Of a stretch of DNA of 64,000 bases, positions 60,294 to 64,000 are shown one piece after another (position 1 is the stretch's first letter; every line of letters starts with the position of its first letter). Origin of the DNA: JAKFFN01 sp036675025. Its GTDB lineage: Bacteria > Sumerlaeota > Sumerlaeia > Sumerlaeales > Sumerlaeaceae. The translations under genes and the position numbers were made by a program. The stretch covers positions 1 through 64,000 of the forward strand of contig JAKFFN010000054.1 in NCBI GenBank assembly GCA_036675025.1, given 5' to 3'. The notes under the pieces are model-generated. The model searched no databases and had not been told where the DNA came from. It saw only the letters and a program-made list of their open reading frames with translations.

Positions 60294-61526
60294 TTAATTA
60301 ACAAATTCCAGCTTGATACCTGGGCTAACGCGATCACCAAGCTGCCTTGCATCCCAGTTAGCCAGGCGGATACAGCCATGGCTGTGGTTCTTGCTGATGT
60401 TTTCCGGGTTGGGTGTGCCATGGATGCCAACACTGGGGCGCGTCGTGCCGATCCAGATGTTACCCACAGGGCTGTTGGGGCCGGGCGGAATGTCGTATTC
60501 CTTCCCAAGTTCATCGTCCCACATCAGTTGCGGTTTGTACTTAAACGGCGGGTTCTTGACCGGTGTCGTGATCTCATAGTCGCCGATAGGCAGCGGGTCC
60601 TTGTCACTACCCAGGGTACACGGATAGTAGAACATCAGGTTGCCGCCATCATCAAAGGCCATAATCCACTTGTTAAACTTGGAAACCCGAACTAGTGCCA
60701 CTTTACCACGCTTGGTGTCGATGCCATCCAGTACATTCAGCACCAGGAGTTTCGTCCCAGCAGGAGCACTCTCGAGGTTCACCTGAGGATTCAGCTTCTT
60801 CAGCAGGCTTTGAGACATGTGAAACTTCTCACCAAGAGCCTCAGCGCGGGATTCGTAAGGTAACCACTTCAGGCGCGACTGCTCAGGGTATGTGCGCGGA
60901 ATTGGTCCAACGCGGTCATCCAGATCGTCAGCTTTAAGGGTGTACTCGAGCAGGTAGCCTTCTTTAAAACCGTCCAGGCGAGCCAACATTTTGCTGTCGA
61001 GCTGTCCGGTTGGCGACATGCCGTTCATCTTCTGGTAAACAAAGAGGCCGCGTTCAGTATTATAGCCCCATTTGCCGTCGATTTCGCCGGGCGAATAGCC
61101 GTGGTAATCCAGGAAAACCTGAAGGCGAAGAATATCGACATCGTCGCCTGATTCACTGGGGAAATTGATATTGTAGCCGGTAGCGCCGAGAGATCCGGCG
61201 GAAACTGTCTGTGCGGCAGACTGCTGTGGCGCAGGAGCCTGTTGATACGCCGGAGCCTGCGGCTGCTGGTAGGCGGGATACTGCTGCTGATAAGCAGGCG
61301 CCTGCTGCTGTGGCCAGCCATACGCGGGCTGCTGGGGCTGCTGCGGGTACTGCTGCGCCTGCTGACCACCATAATAGTAAGACGCGCCGGCATTGCCCGG
61401 CTGCGCATATCCCCCCTGGGCGGCCGGGGCCGTATTATAAGCGTAAGATTGCGCGACAGCGCCAAATGGCATCGCTAATCCACAAAATAAGGCAACTGCT
61501 ACGGGTAATGTGCGTTTGCTCTGCAT
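60294..61526 (-). CDS. L,D-transpeptidase with Q/P/Y-rich linker
   Basis: A 410-residue exported peptidoglycan cross-linker. The ATG at 61526 has AGGAG close by. Signal peptide about 1-25; residues 30-108 are a Gln/Pro/Tyr/Ala-rich, disordered stretch (QAPAYQQQYPAYQQPQAPAY). A peptidoglycan-binding type 1 domain follows (VDILRLQVFLDYHGYSPGEI, KWGYNTERGLFVYQKMNGM). The YkuD catalytic domain has VGIHGTPNPENISKNHSHGC with the catalytic Cys in SHGCIRL. A LysM-like stretch (GEKFHMSQSLLKKLNPQVNL) sits between. Makes 3-3 or lipoprotein links in the periplasm. Confidence 0.92.
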   Translation of the reverse strand: MQSKRTLPVAVALFCGLAMPFGAVAQSYAYNTAPAAQGGYAQPGNAGASYYYGGQQAQQYPQQPQQPAYGWPQQQAPAYQQQYPAYQQPQAPAYQQAPAPQQSAAQTVSAGSLGATGYNINFPSESGDDVDILRLQVFLDYHGYSPGEIDGKWGYNTERGLFVYQKMNGMSPTGQLDSKMLARLDGFKEGYLLEYTLKADDLDDRVGPIPRTYPEQSRLKWLPYESRAEALGEKFHMSQSLLKKLNPQVNLESAPAGTKLLVLNVLDGIDTKRGKVALVRVSKFNKWIMAFDDGGNLMFYYPCTLGSDKDPLPIGDYEITTPVKNPPFKYKPQLMWDDELGKEYDIPPGPNSPVGNIWIGTTRPSVGIHGTPNPENISKNHSHGCIRLANWDARQLGDRVSPGIKLEFVN

Positions 61527-61786
61527 CTCACTCCTGCACAAAGTAAATTATATCAACCAACTGGACAAAAAGCTCGGTTCGAACCTCCTGCCGCAAGTGT
61601 AATGCCACGGGCCTAATTACCGTTGGGCGCAGAGGAATTCAACACTTACTCGCAAAAATGCTTTACGCCGGATTCCACGGCAGAAGCTGGCGCAGCCTTT
61701 TAAAAATCAAGGTGAGCAGCCTTTTTAGCAGCGTCGATGAGACGAAAAGATTTCGAATTCAGCCAGCACTGATTCAAGCTACATCG

Positions 61787-62641
61787 TCAGGCCACTAGCG
61801 ACCGCAAAATGTTCATATTCTCAACATCCTCGGTCATATCTTTGTCCTTATCCGTTTCCAGCACTTTGGGTATTTCGCGCAGCGATTTGTCGTTCATCAG
61901 GAAGCGGAACGGTTCCAGCCCCATCTCTCCCTGGCCGATGTGGTGATGCCGGTCTTTCCGGCTTCCACAGGGCTGCTTACTGTCGTTAATATGGATCGCT
62001 TTCAGCCGTTCACGTCCTACGTGGCTGTCAAAGTCGCTCCACAGCTTGTCATATCCTTCTTTTGTGCGGATATCATAGCCGGCGGCAAATACATGGCAGG
62101 TATCCAGGCATACGCCGAGCCGTTCCGGGCGCTTCACGCCATCAATAATATGCGCCAGTTCACTGAACTGCCACCCCAGGCAGGATCCCTGGCCCGCCGT
62201 TGTCTCAAGGAGAATCTGCGCCTTGAATCCGGCTGTCGCCTCAAAGACTTCATCCAGTCCGGCAACGATAGCAGTCAGTCCACATTCTTCGCCCGCACCG
62301 CAGTGTGCGCCCGGGTGGAGTACGAGCCCCGGAATCCCCAGCGTTTCACACCGGGTAAGCTCGTCGATCAGGTCTTCTACGGATTTGCGCACAAACTCCG
62401 GCTTGTCCGATGCCAGGTTCGCCAGGTAAATGGCGTGGGCGATAACGGACTTTACCTTGCCGCGCTTGAGCCCTGCATGGAATGCCTTTACATCATCTTC
62501 TTTCAGCGGCGGAAATTGCCAGCGGGTGTTTCCCTTTACAAAAACCTGGATGGCCGTGCACCCGATGGATTCTCCCCGTTCAATGGCCTTGGCCATACCG
62601 CCGGCGGTGCTCATGTGTGATCCCAACAGCAGTTCCGTCAT
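61787..62641 (-). CDS. nfo: Endonuclease IV (AP endonuclease)
   Basis: A 284-residue TIM-barrel DNA-repair enzyme that cuts 5' to abasic sites. The ATG at 62641 gives MTELLLGSHMSTAGGMAKAI, the family start. Zinc-site signatures are present: VLHPGAH, ILLETTAGQGSCLGW, GVCLDTCHVFAAGYD, IHINDSKQPCGSRKDRHHHI. It is divergent from the carbonic anhydrase gene across 149 bases. With photolyase it adds to the DNA repair set of the window. Confidence 0.94.
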   Translation of the reverse strand: MTELLLGSHMSTAGGMAKAIERGESIGCTAIQVFVKGNTRWQFPPLKEDDVKAFHAGLKRGKVKSVIAHAIYLANLASDKPEFVRKSVEDLIDELTRCETLGIPGLVLHPGAHCGAGEECGLTAIVAGLDEVFEATAGFKAQILLETTAGQGSCLGWQFSELAHIIDGVKRPERLGVCLDTCHVFAAGYDIRTKEGYDKLWSDFDSHVGRERLKAIHINDSKQPCGSRKDRHHHIGQGEMGLEPFRFLMNDKSLREIPKVLETDKDKDMTEDVENMNILRSLVA

Positions 62642-62790
62642 CGTCTCTTTCACCCGCTTCCCGATCGTTTTCGAGGTGCAGTTGCAACCACGCGAGGAAC
62701 CAATACAATGGAAAAACTGTTGAATGCAGCCACGTTGCTTCAATTACCTGACCAGTAGAAAACGACAATTCCACCTCAAGGAGATTTCCC

Positions 62791-63423
62791 ATTCTATCAC
62801 CAGATCAAGCCCTCGCCCGCCTGCAGGAAGGCAACGCCCGCTATGCCAACGAATCCCCGGAACGACCCAATCAGACCGCCCTTCGCCGCGCGGAAGTTGC
62901 CACCAGCCAGACCCCGTTTGCAGTTGTGGTGGGTTGCTCCGATTCCCGCGTTCCAGTAGAAGTGATATTTGATGTCGGCGTAGGCGATTTGTTTGTTGTT
63001 CGCACGGCCGGCAATCTGATCGAGGACGTATGCATTGCCAGCGTCGAATACGCCATCCTGGCGCTGGACGTGCGCCTGGTAATGGTCATGGGCCATCGCC
63101 GCTGCGGCGCAGTCACTTCAGCTGTCGAGGCAACCCTTAAGGCGGAATCGGAGCCTGAAGAAATCGATACCGAGTCAGCAGACTTTAAGCCGCGCAGCTA
63201 CGTTGAGGGCCTGGTTGCTAAGATACAGCCAGCGGTGGACCACGTTCGCCATGCGCCTGGAGACCTTCTCGACAATGCCGTCAGGGCCAACGCAGACCTT
63301 ATGGTCCGCCGGCTTCGCAAGCGAAGCGCCATCATCAATGAGGCTGTAGCCGCCGGAAAAGTTAAAGTCGTGGGATCCGTTTACGATCTCGATACCGGCC
63401 TGGTTGTTCTTAATAATCGCTAA
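62791..63423 (+). CDS. Beta-class carbonic anhydrase with probable AUU start
   Basis: Hydrates carbon dioxide to bicarbonate. The frame has no ATG, GTG or TTG between the upstream stop (62749) and a GTG at 62926, but starting there would remove conserved helices and leave the zinc cysteine at residue 4. An ATT at 62791 sits seven bases after a perfect AAGGAG (62778-62783) and gives 210 residues that begin LSPDQALARLQEGNARYANE, a standard beta-CA N-terminus. Zinc ligands are C49 (GCSDSR), H102 and C105 (GHRRCGA); the D51-R53 dyad is present. AUU is a rare start known from infC and may limit expression. Confidence 0.85.
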   Translation: MLSPDQALARLQEGNARYANESPERPNQTALRRAEVATSQTPFAVVVGCSDSRVPVEVIFDVGVGDLFVVRTAGNLIEDVCIASVEYAILALDVRLVMVMGHRRCGAVTSAVEATLKAESEPEEIDTESADFKPRSYVEGLVAKIQPAVDHVRHAPGDLLDNAVRANADLMVRRLRKRSAIINEAVAAGKVKVVGSVYDLDTGLVVLNNR

Positions 63424-63476
63424 AGCCCCTATTCCTGCGTCTGAATACCCCACCCGCTGAAAGCGTTAGAACCTGC

Positions 63477-64000
63477 ATGGCTGAATCAAATAATCCTGTC
63501 AGCTCCTCGGAGCTGAAACCCGCAGTCTTTATGGACCGCGACGGCACAATGACCGTTGAAGGTGGTTACATCAACCATCCGTCGCGGCTGCGCCTGATTT
63601 CGGGCACAGCCGAGGGCGTGAAGCTTTGTAACGAGAATGGGCTCCTGGCTGTAGTCACCACGAATCAGGCTGGCGTTGCCCGTGGATACTTTACAGAAGA
63701 CCTCATCCATGTTGTACATGGCCGGCTGAAACAGATGCTTGCCAGAAAAGGCGCCGAGTTGGATGCGGTTTACTATTGCCCCCACCACCCCCACGAGGGG
63801 AAGCCGCCCTATCGTTCCGCGTGCGACTGCCGCAAACCCGGCCCGGGCATGATCAACCAGGCCTGCAAAGACCTGCCTGTTGATCTGTCTCGTAGTTACA
63901 TGGTGGGTGACAAGATCAGCGACAGCGAGTTCGGCCATCGCCTGGGCCTGCGCACCGTCATGGTTCTCACCGGCTACGGCCGAGGCGAGTATGAATATCA
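63477..64000 (+). CDS. gmhB: D-glycero-D-manno-heptose 1,7-bisphosphate 7-phosphatase GmhB, partial
   Basis: Haloacid dehalogenase (HAD IIIA) phosphatase in ADP-heptose synthesis for LPS core. From the ATG at 63477, 174 codons run to the right edge without a stop. The DxDGT motif is FMDRDGTM (D20, D22); VVTTNQAGVARGYF and GDKISDSEFG follow. The zinc site matches GmhB: CPHHPHEG and CDCRKPGPGM (C101, H103, C116, C118). Histidinol-phosphatase is the main alternative. It starts 53 bases after the carbonic anhydrase stop. Heptose supports a diderm host. Confidence 0.9.
   Translation, partial: MAESNNPVSSSELKPAVFMDRDGTMTVEGGYINHPSRLRLISGTAEGVKLCNENGLLAVVTTNQAGVARGYFTEDLIHVVHGRLKQMLARKGAELDAVYYCPHHPHEGKPPYRSACDCRKPGPGMINQACKDLPVDLSRSYMVGDKISDSEFGHRLGLRTVMVLTGYGRGEYEY

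Noticed and set aside
1..64000. CRISPR arrays, tRNA, rRNA, intact transposases or prophage genes
   Set aside because: Scanned for spaced repeats, cloverleaf-type ends and integrase or transposase motifs; none found. The repeats present are short intergenic palindromes.

Overview
The window looks like a chromosomal segment (roughly 58% GC by eye) from a diderm, polysaccharide-degrading bacterium of the PVC neighbourhood or a related lineage such as Hydrogenedentota, Sumerlaeota or Lentisphaerota. The lineage is an inference from gene content. It rests on Tat-exported Gfo/Idh/MocA oxidoreductases, HEAT plus DUF1080 fusions, BNR_4 and DUF4091 proteins, many secreted proteins of unknown function, and intergenic palindromes. 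GmhB (heptose for LPS) and an L,D-transpeptidase argue for an outer membrane. I see no rRNA, tRNA, CRISPR array, intact insertion sequence or prophage.

Layout. 1-2500: the C-terminal part of an AT-rich RHS/YD-repeat gene running off the left edge, then a secreted protein with a strong terminator. 2501-5450: the ergothioneine pair egtB-egtD behind a long structured leader. 5500-8000: a YihY membrane protein, two CD225 (dispanin-like) genes, the second cut by an in-frame amber codon, and a DUF2752 gene. 8000-19200: a GH2 enzyme, cyclopropane fatty acid synthase, a methyltransferase, a secreted family of unknown function, manganese catalase, and a GH78 rhamnosidase overlapping a BNR_4 lipoprotein. 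19137-23060: a HEPN/MNT module, a TlpA-like thioredoxin protein and a RES/Xre toxin-antitoxin pair. 23076-26843: two exported surface-type proteins, rimO and a DUF423 protein. 26973-33841: a CBS-GAF sensor without output domain, a tightly coupled four-gene type III polyketide synthase operon, and a double universal stress protein.

34066-46876: a bifunctional rhamnulose-phosphate-type aldolase/dehydrogenase, photolyase, DUF4091 hydrolase, beta-helix protein, an unusual hemC, a GHL10 hydrolase, an M29 aminopeptidase, a KPSAGS-repeat protein and rsgA. 46962-52763: a MoxR ATPase, a secreted protein, YraN, an acetyltransferase and two overlapping membrane-anchored glycosyltransferases. 52924-59037: two tandem Tat-exported Gfo/Idh/MocA paralogues followed by an 1126-residue HEAT repeat protein with two DUF1080 domains, a plausible periplasmic 3-keto-sugar module. 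59038-64000: a palindrome cluster, N-carbamoylputrescine amidase, L,D-transpeptidase, endonuclease IV, a beta-carbonic anhydrase that appears to start at AUU, and a partial gmhB.

How the genes fit together. Sugar hydrolases (GH2, GH78, BNR_4, DUF4091, GHL10, DUF1080) and the rhamnulose-phosphate-type aldolase/dehydrogenase point to use of rhamnose-containing and other complex glycans. Ergothioneine, manganese catalase, photolyase, endonuclease IV, universal stress protein and cyclopropane lipids point to oxidative and light stress. The most unusual items are the type III PKS operon, the Gfo/Idh plus DUF1080 module, the amber-interrupted CD225 gene, the AUU-started carbonic anhydrase, and a shared multi-part intergenic element upstream of both egtB and rimO.
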